DNA of 38,519 bases from Verrucomicrobiia bacterium (GTDB lineage Bacteria > Verrucomicrobiota > Verrucomicrobiia > Limisphaerales > CAIMTB01): NCBI GenBank assembly GCA_019634625.1, contig JAHCBA010000052.1, positions 1 through 38,519 on the forward strand, in the 5' to 3' direction. Numbering within the stretch: the stretch's first letter is position 1; each line of letters starts with the position of its first letter. Of the stretch, positions 1-7,130 are shown in pieces. Made by a program: the position numbers and the translations under genes. The notes under the pieces are model-generated. The model did not search any database and had not been told where the DNA came from. It worked only from the letters and a program-made list of their open reading frames with translations.

Positions 1-1
1 G

Positions 2-1141
2 AAAAGTCTCCTCGGAGAACCGCTGCCCGAAACCACCGGCACCTTTCAGACCCCGACCGGCAATACCGGTGGTGGAGGCGGGGACGACTGCGATCCCGCC
101 GATTCCGACGACGGCTTCAACGCCTCCGTCGTCATCTTCAAGGACATCCACTACCGCCAGAGCGGCAACACCGCGCCGGCACTCGATCCCGACGAGGGCG
201 CAACCTTCTTTGCCGCAGTCTTCCAGGGAACCAATGCCCCGGGCTTTCGGCCCGCCTCAGCCACCCTGGTCCGGCCGGACGGCTCAACCGCGCCCCTGAC
301 CTCCTTCGAATTCGATTTCGAATTCCCCGACATTCCCGGCTTCCCGATCCCGGAGCTTCCCAGGATGTTCTACCTCTCCACCGCGGAACCTCCCCAGTTG
401 GTCCTTCCCACCTTTGATTCCGAGGCCGCCCTCGACGCCGCCTATCCCAATGGCACCTATCGCATGACCATCGGCCTGGAGTCCGGCAGCGCCCTCGATG
501 TCCAGCTTCCCCTCTCCCCCGCCTTCGATGTCCCGGTCCCCAGGATCACCAACGTCGAGTCCCTCCAATCCTTCGACACAACCCAGCCTCTCACCCTCCA
601 ATGGGCTTCGTTGACCGATGCCGGCGCCAGACACGCCATTCACTTGTACATCGCCGAGCAGGACGGCTCGTCGGTCTTTGAGGCCCCGGATGACTGCAAG
701 GGCATCGAACTCCCCGCAACCGCCACCTCCATCACCATCCCTCCCGGCACCTTCCACGCCGATCGCACCTATGAGGTCGAACTCAGCTTCCGACTCCTGA
801 TCCACGAAGGAGTCCATCCCACCGCCGGGTTCACCGAGTTCTCCGGCCTCGAAAGGACCACCCGCCTCCTCATTGGCGCACCCGCTTCCTCCGGCGACAA
901 CACCGCCGTCATCTCGACGGTCCGACGCGACCCCGCGGGAGGCACGTTCATCCTCACCATCCAAGGCACCCTCGCTTCGCCCACGCTGCCCGCCACCATC
1001 GAGGCCACCACCGACTTCTCGGCGTGGACCCCGATCGGCACCCTCCACAAAGCGGTCCTCGACGCCTCAGGGGGTGTCCTCGAAATCCCTGATCCCACCC
1101 CGGTCGTCCCTTACCGGTTCTACCGCGTGCGCTATCCCTGA
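2..1141 (+). CDS. Surface/secreted hypothetical protein with C-terminal FYRVR module (5' end cut by window)
   Basis: The reading frame is open from the first bases of the window to a TGA at 1139-1141, so the 379 visible residues are the C-terminal part of a longer protein. The visible part opens with a Thr/Gly-rich, Asp-rich linker (about residues 10-36), continues as beta-rich sequence, and ends in a stretch (TIEATTDFSAW...FYRVRYP) that resembles the short C-terminal beta modules common on Verrucomicrobial exported proteins, where a value is compared with a TTD.s.W motif and the chain closes on FYRVR. No enzyme motif or membrane span is visible in this part. It is probably exported, but the signal peptide would lie outside the window. 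It faces the minus-strand operon ending at 1300. Function unknown; the family resemblance is from memory. Confidence 0.8.
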   Translation, partial: KSLLGEPLPETTGTFQTPTGNTGGGGGDDCDPADSDDGFNASVVIFKDIHYRQSGNTAPALDPDEGATFFAAVFQGTNAPGFRPASATLVRPDGSTAPLTSFEFDFEFPDIPGFPIPELPRMFYLSTAEPPQLVLPTFDSEAALDAAYPNGTYRMTIGLESGSALDVQLPLSPAFDVPVPRITNVESLQSFDTTQPLTLQWASLTDAGARHAIHLYIAEQDGSSVFEAPDDCKGIELPATATSITIPPGTFHADRTYEVELSFRLLIHEGVHPTAGFTEFSGLERTTRLLIGAPASSGDNTAVISTVRRDPAGGTFILTIQGTLASPTLPATIEATTDFSAWTPIGTLHKAVLDASGGVLEIPDPTPVVPYRFYRVRYP

Positions 1142-1147
1142 CGCGAT

Positions 1148-1178
1148 CCCTCGCCCTCCCACTCGGTGGCGAGGGCGA
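1148..1178. terminator. GC-rich hairpin between convergent genes
   Basis: CCCTCGCC (1148-1155) pairs perfectly with GGCGAGGG (1168-1175), and an overlapping register TCGCCCTC (1151-1158) pairs with GAGGGCGA (1171-1178); each leaves a 12-nt loop. It lies between the stop of the plus-strand gene at 1141 and the stop of the minus-strand gene at 1300, where a bidirectional terminator is expected. There is no T-tract on either side, so an intrinsic terminator is not proven. Confidence 0.35.
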
Positions 1179-1299
1179 GCCCCCCCCTTGGGGCCGAGAC
1201 GACCAGGGGAGCGCAGGGCAACGCAGGGCCCTCCTCCCCATTCCCAGCCCTCGCCCCTCTGCGGATCCGGGCGCCAACCCGGTCCCGCCGCGGTGCCGC

Positions 1300-2106
1300 T
1301 CAGTAGGTCAGCGGAATCCCAGTCCGCCCCTCGTCGGTGTCCCGTTCGTACTCGAACAGAAACCTCCGCGTCGGCACCCAGCCGACATGGCCGTCGCAGT
1401 ACGACACATTCAAACCATCCGCCCCGTGGTTGGCGTCCTCATCGGGGTAGGCCCAGACCCGGCCTTCCCAGTAATTGTCCACCACCAACCAGTGCCCCGA
1501 CGGCCCGGCCACCGTGCCTCTCAGCCCGAACGTGTCGTGATAGTGGGCGTAAGTCTGGACGTTGTGCACCGTCTTGCGCAGGTAGGGCAGCCGGCGCCGG
1601 CTTCCATCCGCCAACCGGACCTCCGTCGAATAAGGCGTGTTGTGCCCAATGAAGGCATGGGCCATGTAGCTGACCCCCCGTCGCGACGCGGCCGTGGACG
1701 CATAACGCTGCATGTCCGTCAATTCCTCCACCCCGGACAGCGGGTTGATCGACCGCTCCGGTCCAATCGTGTTGCGCGTACCGGGACATAGGAACGGCCC
1801 CACCGATCCCACATGCCCGAAGAGATACCCCAGGCTTGCGTCCTCCGCCGCCGTCCGTCCCGACAAACTCCCGTCCCGGTCGTCGTCCGCATAACTCAAC
1901 GACGCAACGGCCAATTGTCGGAGATTGGACACGCACTGCGCCCGCCTGGCCCGGTCCTTCGCCTTTCCCAAGGCTGGCAACAGCATGGCGGCCAGGATCC
2001 CCAGTATGGCAATCACCACCAGCAGTTCGATCAGGGTGAACGCCCGCCATGCCGGCCAGCGGGCACCACCGCCCCCCTCGTCGCCATGCGTCGTGTCCGG
2101 CTTCAT
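1300..2106 (-). CDS. Pseudopilin-like protein, prepilin-type N-terminal methylation motif, last gene of the Cys-peptide operon
   Basis: This 268-residue protein has a short basic leader ending in [15 protein letters not shown], the type IV prepilin/type II secretion pseudopilin signature, with cleavage expected before the Phe and the conserved Glu five residues on. The hydrophobic helix runs on to LLPALGKAK. The rest is a globular domain with an NLRQL..SYADD segment and a C-terminal [12 protein letters not shown], the H-x9-DG-type ending common in Planctomycete and Verrucomicrobial pseudopilin-like proteins. The ATG at 2106 overlaps the TGA of the upstream gene (ATGA, 2103-2106), which fixes this start over an upstream in-frame extension with no pilin-like sequence. 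It would be inserted in the inner membrane and perhaps assembled after processing. Such proteins are abundant in these genomes and their roles are mostly unknown; a link to the upstream glycosyltransferases is only inferred. Confidence 0.85.
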   Translation of the reverse strand: MKPDTTHGDEGGGGARWPAWRAFTLIELLVVIAILGILAAMLLPALGKAKDRARRAQCVSNLRQLAVASLSYADDDRDGSLSGRTAAEDASLGYLFGHVGSVGPFLCPGTRNTIGPERSINPLSGVEELTDMQRYASTAASRRGVSYMAHAFIGHNTPYSTEVRLADGSRRRLPYLRKTVHNVQTYAHYHDTFGLRGTVAGPSGHWLVVDNYWEGRVWAYPDEDANHGADGLNVSYCDGHVGWVPTRRFLFEYERDTDEGRTGIPLTY

Positions 2107-2930
2107 CGCCCCTCCCGGTTCGCCCACTCGGAATCCTCCCTCGAAAGTCGTGCCGTCTCCACAGCCCCCTCCCGTCTGTCGAGGACCGGAACCCGCCCGA
2201 CATACACCACGCTCGGCAGTCCCAGCAGACGCAAGGATCGCTCCACCGAAATGACCGTGGACTCCAATACCGCGCGCTCCTCGAGGTCCAGCGCCCCCAA
2301 GGGCAGCCACAGGTCGCGTCGCGCCTCGGCCAGGTGCGCCTCGGGATCCGCACAGAGCATGTGCATCGCATACGAGAGTGCGAGTCCCAGTCGGACCTCA
2401 CCGCCAGCCTCACGGCAGCGCCGGCGAAAATCCCCCGCCAGTGTGTACACCTCGTCGATGGCCGAGCGCCGTACCATCACCCAGGCTGGTCGCGCAAACC
2501 GGGGGTCCCCGGTCACCCCTCCCCGCCTCAGATGCTCGATCGCCTCGGCAACAGACACGCCATAGCACCCCTCCGTCGCCCCTTCGTCCGCCAGAGGGCC
2601 CTCCAGCGGGATGTGGATCGGCGACCGGCCGCACAGTCCCGTCATCCGGCCCGGCCGCGAATACCATCGGTGCCAGGGATCCACATACACCATGATCCGA
2701 CCCGGCAGCTTCACGACAGCCGCCTTCAGGTAGGCCAGCCACCGGAATCCGGAATCCTCCGGCAACCCCATGCCGTCGTAACACTCGCACCCCGGAATCG
2801 GCGCGTCCGTCATCACGTGAAACGGGTCACTCACCCCAACCCCGCGTGCCGACGCCACCAACCGCGCCATCGCAGCCCGCTCCGACGCCCCCATCGCCAC
2901 CGACCAGAACGCGTACTCCTTCGGATTCAT
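2103..2930 (-). CDS. Putative glycosyltransferase-like protein (GT-A-like fold suspected), Cys-peptide operon
   Basis: A 275-residue protein with no signal peptide or membrane span. The N-terminus ([26 protein letters not shown]...[10 protein letters not shown]) resembles the opening of GT-A nucleotide-sugar transferases that begin by reading donor and acceptor, and [10 protein letters not shown] near residue 90 could be a D-x-D-like metal site, although only one Asp is in the expected place. The C-terminal third is helical. ATGA overlaps join it to the genes on both sides (2927-2930 and 2103-2106), so it is translated as part of the operon. It directly follows a family-4 glycosyltransferase, which supports a sugar-related job, but the fold call is weak and it may belong to an unnamed Verrucomicrobial family. 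Start fixed by the overlap. Confidence 0.6.
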   Translation of the reverse strand: MNPKEYAFWSVAMGASERAAMARLVASARGVGVSDPFHVMTDAPIPGCECYDGMGLPEDSGFRWLAYLKAAVVKLPGRIMVYVDPWHRWYSRPGRMTGLCGRSPIHIPLEGPLADEGATEGCYGVSVAEAIEHLRRGGVTGDPRFARPAWVMVRRSAIDEVYTLAGDFRRRCREAGGEVRLGLALSYAMHMLCADPEAHLAEARRDLWLPLGALDLEERAVLESTVISVERSLRLLGLPSVVYVGRVPVLDRREGAVETARLSREDSEWANREGR

Positions 2931-3994
2931 GACTCAAAGGTGAGCGCCCCGGCCCACGCGGAGAGATGACGCTCCCGATGGCACAGTTCCCGCCGGGCAA
3001 CCTCCGCAGCCGCTCGTCCCACCTGCGCCCGCAGCCGGCCGTCCCGGTGCAACGCCCGCACGATTTGCCGGCACTCTCGAAAGTCCGCGAACAGAAAGCC
3101 CGTCCTCTCGGACTCGACGAACTCATGAAACGAATGCCCCGCAGGCACCACCACGACGCAGCCGGTCAGCATCGCCTCGACCACCGCCCGTCCCCACGAC
3201 TCCACCACCCGGTGCCCGAGCGGGTAGAGAAACACATCCAGGGACTGCAGAAACCGCGCGGCCGGCACCTTGTTCGGCGCCAGCAGTTCCCACTCGGGTC
3301 CGAACCGGTGCCATCGATACGCCCGGCTGACTTCCTCCGTCCATCCTTGGATCCGGAACCGTGCGCCCTCCAGCCCCAACGCCTCATAGAAGACCGGGAA
3401 GTCCACCGGAAACTTGGCCGGGTCCGGCCGTGACAGCCGCCCGATCGTGAAGCGTTCATTCGACCGCTCCACCCAGGGAAAACCGTCCGGATCGATGAAG
3501 TTCGGGACCACCACCTGTTCCACCCCGGAGTGGATGGCCGCGAACTGTCGGCGTTGCCCCTCGGAAACGAACAGCACCCGGTCAATCCACCCCTCCCGAG
3601 CCGCCTCCCGCTCTCCAGGGAATTCCCACATCATGTCGTTCGAGAAGACGAGCCGCAGTCCCTTGTCCCGGATGCGCTCCGCCCACCCCGAGGTAAACAC
3701 ATCCGTCTCGCAGACCACGCAGGCCACCCCGTCGGCCCGCTCCGGCAACTCCTTCCGCAGAATCACCGGCACCCCCGACCGTCGCGCAAACTCCCGAACC
3801 GTCGGCTCATCCCTCAGTTCCATCGACGCCACCACCACGGTGATCGGCAGATGCTCCTTCAGAAGCCCCACCAGGTCCCGGATCTTCGTCGCCGCCCCTC
3901 CCACCCGGCCCGGAGCCCCGAACACATACAGGTGCCCCACCGCCGCCAGGCGCTCCCGCCAATCCGACCGGATGCCCATGCCCGCCTCCCTCAT
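2927..3994 (-). CDS. Glycosyltransferase family 4 (group 1, GT-B fold), Cys-peptide operon
   Basis: A cytoplasmic protein of 355 residues that fits a retaining GT-B glycosyltransferase. The N-terminal half has VYVFGAPGRVGGAATK-type acceptor-side sequence (LYVFGAPGRVGG), then VVVPNFIDPDGF and FTIGRLSRPDPAKF, the usual entry to the donor-binding half. The C-terminal half has FLYPLGHRVVESWGRAVVEAM, which contains the E-x7-E motif (ESWGRAVVE) that binds the nucleotide sugar in GT4 enzymes, followed by G.VVVPAGHSFHEFV. The expected length for the family is 350-400. The ATG at 3994 overlaps the stop of the MauE-like gene (ATGA), and its own stop overlaps the next start. The sugar donor and acceptor cannot be read from the sequence; given the operon, the acceptor could be the Cys-rich peptide, the pseudopilin or a surface glycan. 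Confidence 0.85.
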   Translation of the reverse strand: MREAGMGIRSDWRERLAAVGHLYVFGAPGRVGGAATKIRDLVGLLKEHLPITVVVASMELRDEPTVREFARRSGVPVILRKELPERADGVACVVCETDVFTSGWAERIRDKGLRLVFSNDMMWEFPGEREAAREGWIDRVLFVSEGQRRQFAAIHSGVEQVVVPNFIDPDGFPWVERSNERFTIGRLSRPDPAKFPVDFPVFYEALGLEGARFRIQGWTEEVSRAYRWHRFGPEWELLAPNKVPAARFLQSLDVFLYPLGHRVVESWGRAVVEAMLTGCVVVVPAGHSFHEFVESERTGFLFADFRECRQIVRALHRDGRLRAQVGRAAAEVARRELCHRERHLSAWAGALTFES

Positions 3995-4485
3995 GCCAGT
4001 CCCTCCGTCTTGGAGTCGTCCCTCAAATCCCGCCCGTACCACCAGGCGCCATACCCAAACAACCCCAGCAGACCCCACGCCAAGGCCGCGCTCCCGGCTC
4101 CCGTCAGGATCCGGCCCAATGGCCCGAAGCAGTCGCACCCAGAGATGTTCGCCCCGTGCAATACCATGCCCGACACCCGGTAGGCCCCGAATCCCAGCAC
4201 CAGCCCGGCCAGCGCCAGCCGCTTCCATTCCCACCGCAGATCCCGCTCCCCGAGCACCACGAACACCAGCGCCTCCAGGCCCGCCGCCATCCCGATCGCA
4301 AGCCACATCGGGACCCCCGGCAGCACCGGATCCTCCATCCGCCACACCCGCGTCTCCCACAACAGGGTCGCGCACTTCAAGACCACCAAGGCCCCCAGAA
4401 CCCCACGCAGCACCCACTCCAGCGACAGGATCCCTCGCCCGCCCGAACCCACTCGGCACTCACCCAACTCATCCATGTCACGCAT
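3991..4485 (-). CDS. MauE/DoxX-type redox-associated membrane protein with CxC motif
   Basis: This 164-residue protein has four predicted membrane spans (about 22-42, 58-79, 88-108, 125-148) and a CDCFG motif (Cys117 and Cys119) just before the last span. Four helices with a Cys-x-Cys-Phe-Gly near helix 4 is the pattern I know from the MauE/DoxX-like family. MauE is needed to mature the methylamine dehydrogenase small subunit, which carries six disulfides, and the family is generally thought to handle thiol-disulfide exchange across the membrane. Other cysteines are at 10 and 38. The start at 4485 has a very strong Shine-Dalgarno (GAGGAGGTG) that overlaps the end of the upstream gene, 10 nt away. 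No methylamine dehydrogenase genes are present. In this operon the natural client is the ten-cysteine exported peptide encoded first. Confidence 0.75.
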   Translation of the reverse strand: MRDMDELGECRVGSGGRGILSLEWVLRGVLGALVVLKCATLLWETRVWRMEDPVLPGVPMWLAIGMAAGLEALVFVVLGERDLRWEWKRLALAGLVLGFGAYRVSGMVLHGANISGCDCFGPLGRILTGAGSAALAWGLLGLFGYGAWWYGRDLRDDSKTEGLA

Positions 4486-4495
4486 AGGCACCTCC

Positions 4496-5365
4496 TCAGA
4501 ACAGCAGGTCCGGAATCTCCGTGGGCGGCAACGGCACCACCCACTCCGTCGCCACAAACTGACCCGCTTCCGGATACCAGAGCAGCTTGAGATAAAAGGG
4601 GAATACCGGCGTCTGCAGCGTCGTTCCGCAGAGGATCCGTACCCGGGCAACCCACGTCCCGGCCATTGCCGCCGCCTCGTCCTCGAATCGATACCCCACC
4701 ACGGAATTCACTCGAGTCACTGCTTTCACCATCTCCTCCCTCGCCCATTCCATCATCGAAGTCACCGGCAGCGGTTCCAACGCCAGTTCCGCCCGGAGAG
4801 TCCTTGGCGAATAGGAAGTCAGGATGCGCGTCCCCAACGCCCCCGGCGCCGCCCGCGTGATCCGGTCGGCATTCCGAAACACGGAAACCATCAACGTCCG
4901 ATTCGACACCGCGTACGACATCCCTTCGAAGTCGATCTTCAGTTCCTCCGCCAGCAGTCCATAAAACGCCATCCCATCCGGGTCCCAGCCCGAGTTCGCC
5001 AGGGTAGGCTCGATCGGGAAGCGGAATCGTTGATAGTGATCCACGTCCCCTTGTGAATACGCAACCAGGATACTCCCAAGCGCACGAACCAGCGCCTCCA
5101 CCCGCTCCTCTCCGCCGTCCAGTCCCCGCATTGAATCACCCGCCCGCAATTCGGCGCAGACCTGCTCATACTCACCGATCGGGATCAATTCCTGGCCCGC
5201 CCATTCCTCCCTCTTAGCCTCCTGCTTCCGTTCCATTTCATTCGATGCCACACGCCGCTGCGCCATCCGAACCGCCGAAATGAATATCAACCCGAGCGCC
5301 AGCGCACCCAGCACCACCCAGGTGACCGCCCGAACCATCCGGCCCTTCATTGCCTCAGAACTCAT
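4496..5365 (-). CDS. Hypothetical one-span membrane-anchored protein, Cys-peptide operon
   Basis: A 289-residue protein with one hydrophobic segment (about residues 12-33) after a short basic N-terminus, so most of the chain is probably outside the cytoplasm. A charged helical stretch (residues 35-60, Lys/Arg/Glu-rich) follows the span. The rest has no motif I recognise; it contains two cysteines (in EQVCAEL and RILCGTT) and ends in a proline-rich WVVPLPPTEIPDLLF. The ATG at 5365 is preceded by AGGAGGAAAG at good spacing, which decides against an earlier in-frame start at 5425. It follows the Cys-rich peptide gene after 129 nt that contain two competing hairpins, and the MauE-like gene begins 10 nt after it. 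Plausible roles are a partner, chaperone or immunity-type factor for the peptide, but nothing in the sequence proves one. Confidence 0.7.
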   Translation of the reverse strand: MSSEAMKGRMVRAVTWVVLGALALGLIFISAVRMAQRRVASNEMERKQEAKREEWAGQELIPIGEYEQVCAELRAGDSMRGLDGGEERVEALVRALGSILVAYSQGDVDHYQRFRFPIEPTLANSGWDPDGMAFYGLLAEELKIDFEGMSYAVSNRTLMVSVFRNADRITRAAPGALGTRILTSYSPRTLRAELALEPLPVTSMMEWAREEMVKAVTRVNSVVGYRFEDEAAAMAGTWVARVRILCGTTLQTPVFPFYLKLLWYPEAGQFVATEWVVPLPPTEIPDLLF

Positions 5366-5431
5366 AGCTTTCCTCCTGATTGCTTCTGCCTTGAAACGCC
5401 GGCACCTCCGTCCTTTCCCACACATCCCCGG

Positions 5432-5477
5432 CCGCCGGTCCGCCGGAAAAGGACCGGCGGGGGCTTCCCCCCGCCGG
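5432..5477 (-). promoter_or_regulatory. Two mutually exclusive perfect 10-bp hairpins between the Cys-peptide gene and the rest of the operon
   Basis: On the + strand, CCGGCGGGGG (5454-5463) pairs perfectly with CCCCCGCCGG (5468-5477) across a 4-nt loop. CCGCCGGTCC (5432-5441) pairs perfectly with GGACCGGCGG (5451-5460) across a 9-nt loop. The two stems share 5454-5460, so only one can form at a time. In the minus-strand transcript the first hairpin forms just after the stop of the peptide gene and is followed by U-CC-UUUU, a weak terminator tail. This could attenuate downstream transcription or protect the 3' end of a peptide mRNA; pairing is seen directly, function is inferred. Confidence 0.5.
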
Positions 5478-5494
5478 CTGGTCTGATCAAGCCG

Positions 5495-5776
5495 TCAACA
5501 TGACGGACAGGGCGTCCCCGGCTGCATGCACGACTCACTGATCCGTCGCGCCCGAGTCGCCCCCACGTCGACGCAGACAATGGCCGGACAACAGTTCTGC
5601 CCCACCACACAGCAGGTCAACTTAGTGTAAAACCACGTGGATTTCTTGGCACACACATACTGTCCGCTCGGACAGTCCCCCGACCCCGACGACGTCGCCG
5701 CCAGGGCCGCGGTAATCCCCACTGTGGCCACGGCGATCAGCACCGTCTTACCAACGATACGCTTCAGTGCATTCAT
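5495..5776 (-). CDS. Small exported cysteine-rich peptide (10 Cys), first structural gene of the operon
   Basis: A 93-residue precursor starting MNALKRIVGKT with a basic n-region, a hydrophobic core (VLIAVATVGITAALA) and an Ala-rich cleavage zone near residue 27, so a Sec signal peptide is likely. The mature part of about 65 residues contains ten cysteines: one in SGDCPSG, one in YVCAKK, two in LTCCVV, two in QNCCPAIVC plus the following one, one in ESCMQ, and two in the C-terminal TPCPSC. An even, high Cys count suggests up to five disulfides. The ATG at 5776 has a strong AAGGAGG Shine-Dalgarno and overlaps the stop of a possible leader ORF (ATGA). I do not recognise a named family; NVEALA-type exported peptides of Bacteroidota are a loose analogy. 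It could be a secreted signal, a toxin or a structural peptide. Confidence 0.7.
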   Translation of the reverse strand: MNALKRIVGKTVLIAVATVGITAALAATSSGSGDCPSGQYVCAKKSTWFYTKLTCCVVGQNCCPAIVCVDVGATRARRISESCMQPGTPCPSC

Positions 5777-5946
5777 ACGAACCTCCTTGGTTTTTCCGAT
5801 TTGCGCACCTGATGCAGGAAGTACCGCCCTCCGCCCACGGCGAGACTCCGTGCGGGAACGATCCGGAACAAGTCGAGACCCAACCCCACGCGGCGACACT
5901 TCCCCACTGTCTGTGTCTGTGACTCACCCCGAACGACAGGAACCAA
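5773..5946 (-). CDS. Possible 57-codon leader ORF (TTG start) coupled to the Cys-peptide gene
   Basis: An open frame starts at a TTG (5944-5946) placed 5 nt after an AAGGAGGT Shine-Dalgarno (5951-5958), which lies a few bases downstream of the predicted transcription start. It runs 57 codons without a stop and ends with a TGA at 5773-5775 that overlaps the ATG of the Cys-rich peptide gene (ATGA). The product would be basic, Gly/Arg/Val-rich, with one Cys and no signal peptide or known motif. The good ribosome site and the exact overlap favour real translation, perhaps as a coupling or regulatory leader. A 57-codon open frame is not rare in GC-rich DNA, so this is tentative. Confidence 0.4.
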   Translation of the reverse strand: MVPVVRGESQTQTVGKCRRVGLGLDLFRIVPARSLAVGGGRYFLHQVRKSEKPRRFV

Positions 5947-5969
5947 CGGCACCTCCTTAGTGCAGATCC

Positions 5970-5998
5970 GGTATAGAAAGTGAGTGCCTGGGTGTCAA
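5970..5998 (-). promoter_or_regulatory. Sigma-70-like promoter of the Cys-peptide operon
   Basis: Reading the minus strand, a perfect -35 box TTGACA (5998-5993) is followed after exactly 17 nt by TATACC (5975-5970), a four-of-six match to TATAAT. Transcription would start near 5963, a few bases before the AAGGAGGT ribosome site at 5958-5951. It precedes only the leader ORF and the Cys-peptide operon, whose genes run without large gaps down to 1300. Confidence 0.65.
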
Positions 5999-6101
5999 CA
6001 GAGATGTGTGAAAAAATCGCACCGGCGGGTATTGCCGCGCCGCTTCAACGCAAACCGCCCACCAACCCACCGGGCTGCCGGGATTCCGGCAGGCCCGCCT
6101 C

Positions 6102-6935
6102 TCAGCCGCCGGCCAGCACCAGATCGATCAGCGCCTCGGCGTCCCGGTAATCCGGCACCACCACGTCGGCCCCCACACCCAACAGACGCCTGCGCTTCCA
6201 TTCATCGAACCGCCCCGACCCGTTGTTGGCCTCGTCGCTGGCCACCGCAATGGCCAGTCCCCCGGCCTCCTTGGCGTCCTGGATCTCCACGTACCCGTCG
6301 CCGATCGCCAGCAACGCCTCCCCATCGATCCGGTTGTCCCTGAGAATCCGTTCGATGACCATCTTCTTCGAGAAGCTCTTGAAGTCGTCGAGGGCCCCGT
6401 GGATGTGTTCGCCAAAGTACGGCCCCAACCCCAGCAGGGCGGCCTCCTGTTTCACATAGATGTCGTCCGTTCCACTCGCCAGATACAGCCTCATCCCACG
6501 ATCCCGCAGCGTGTCCAGCAACCGTCGCGATCCCAGCACCAGCCAGTCGTCCGGCTGAAACCGGCCCTCCCGCAACCCCGACACCCGGTCCGCGATCCGG
6601 CAGTCCAGGCGTCGCAGGTACTCCCGCTTGTACTCGATCGGTTCCTCAGGGGTGCCCCCGCGCTCCCGAATCCGCTCAGCCAGGCGGATCATCTGGTAGA
6701 TGGTCTGCTTCCCGGTCAGACCCATGATGTCATCCGTCACCAACCGCCGCCGCTCCTCCTCCGTTTCCCCGGGGAACGAGGGAAGTGCCTCGACAAACAT
6801 CGGGATCATCACGTCCGGCCATCCCTCCCGGATCAGCGACAGCGTGCCGTCGAAATCGAACACCACGTGCCGTATCCCCGGCCGGGGACGAAAATGCGGC
6901 GCCAATTCCACGAGACCGGTAAAGCGATCGCTCAT
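6102..6935 (-). CDS. HAD-superfamily hydrolase (phosphatase-like)
   Basis: A soluble protein of 277 residues. Motif I is VVFDFDGTLS (Asp27 nucleophile and Asp29), motif II is LYLASGTDD, a Lys follows in FSKKMVIERIL, and motif III is AIGDGYVEIQD, which supplies the acidic Mg2+ ligands. The segment between motif I and II is a helical cap (about residues 40-125), as in C1-cap phosphatases and phosphoglycolate-type enzymes. It should hydrolyse a small phosphorylated metabolite in the cytoplasm; the substrate is not visible. An in-frame TTG at 6974 with GCGGGA upstream would add 13 residues; the ATG at 6935 is chosen because the extra residues are not HAD-like, but both are possible. It stands alone: 165 nt separate it from the Cys-peptide operon's promoter region and 195 nt from xseA. 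Confidence 0.85.
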   Translation of the reverse strand: MSDRFTGLVELAPHFRPRPGIRHVVFDFDGTLSLIREGWPDVMIPMFVEALPSFPGETEEERRRLVTDDIMGLTGKQTIYQMIRLAERIRERGGTPEEPIEYKREYLRRLDCRIADRVSGLREGRFQPDDWLVLGSRRLLDTLRDRGMRLYLASGTDDIYVKQEAALLGLGPYFGEHIHGALDDFKSFSKKMVIERILRDNRIDGEALLAIGDGYVEIQDAKEAGGLAIAVASDEANNGSGRFDEWKRRRLLGVGADVVVPDYRDAEALIDLVLAGG

Positions 6936-7017
6936 GCGCCAGAGTGCATAAGAGACCCGTCCCCCCAGGGTCAAATCCCGCTTGTTGCCCCGCTTATAGT
7001 GGGACTGACATTGTATT

Positions 7018-7047
7018 GTTGACGCCCTGTCTTGGCAGCCTGTCCCT
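7018..7047 (+). repeat. Partial copy of an intergenic repeat (GTTGACGCCC...AGCCTGTCCC)
   Basis: In the gap between xseA and the HAD gene, GTTGACGCCC (7018-7027) followed by CTTGGCAGCCTGTCC repeats the start of two longer elements at 21252 and 21414, which also read GTTGACGCCCC and then AGC.(T/C)GGC. The AGCCTGTC at 7037-7044 is one base off the AGCCTGAC motif shared by the other gene-free stretches. It is short enough that chance cannot be excluded. Confidence 0.35.
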
Positions 7048-7130
7048 TTGTCGATTTGTTGTTGACCCGCCTCGCCGTCGTCTAGCGGCTTCCGCGGTTG
7101 GATTCCATGGGAATCAGATTCTCAACGCAG

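Noticed and set aside
3991-4485. Methylamine utilisation locus (mau)
   Set aside because: Only the MauE-like gene is found; no mauA, mauB, mauD or mauG, so the name is used for the family only.
1300-5776. Glycocin, lanthipeptide or other RiPP cluster
   Set aside because: No peptidase-containing ABC transporter, LanB/C/M, radical SAM enzyme or YcaO is present and the peptide has a Sec signal instead of a double-Gly leader; the likeness is limited to Cys-rich peptide plus glycosyltransferase.
7073-7130. GCCGTCGTCTAGCGGC at 7073, resembling the 5' half of tRNA-Glu
   Set aside because: The following sequence lacks an anticodon stem and a GTTCGA-type T loop and no acceptor 3' strand pairs; at most a chance or decayed match.
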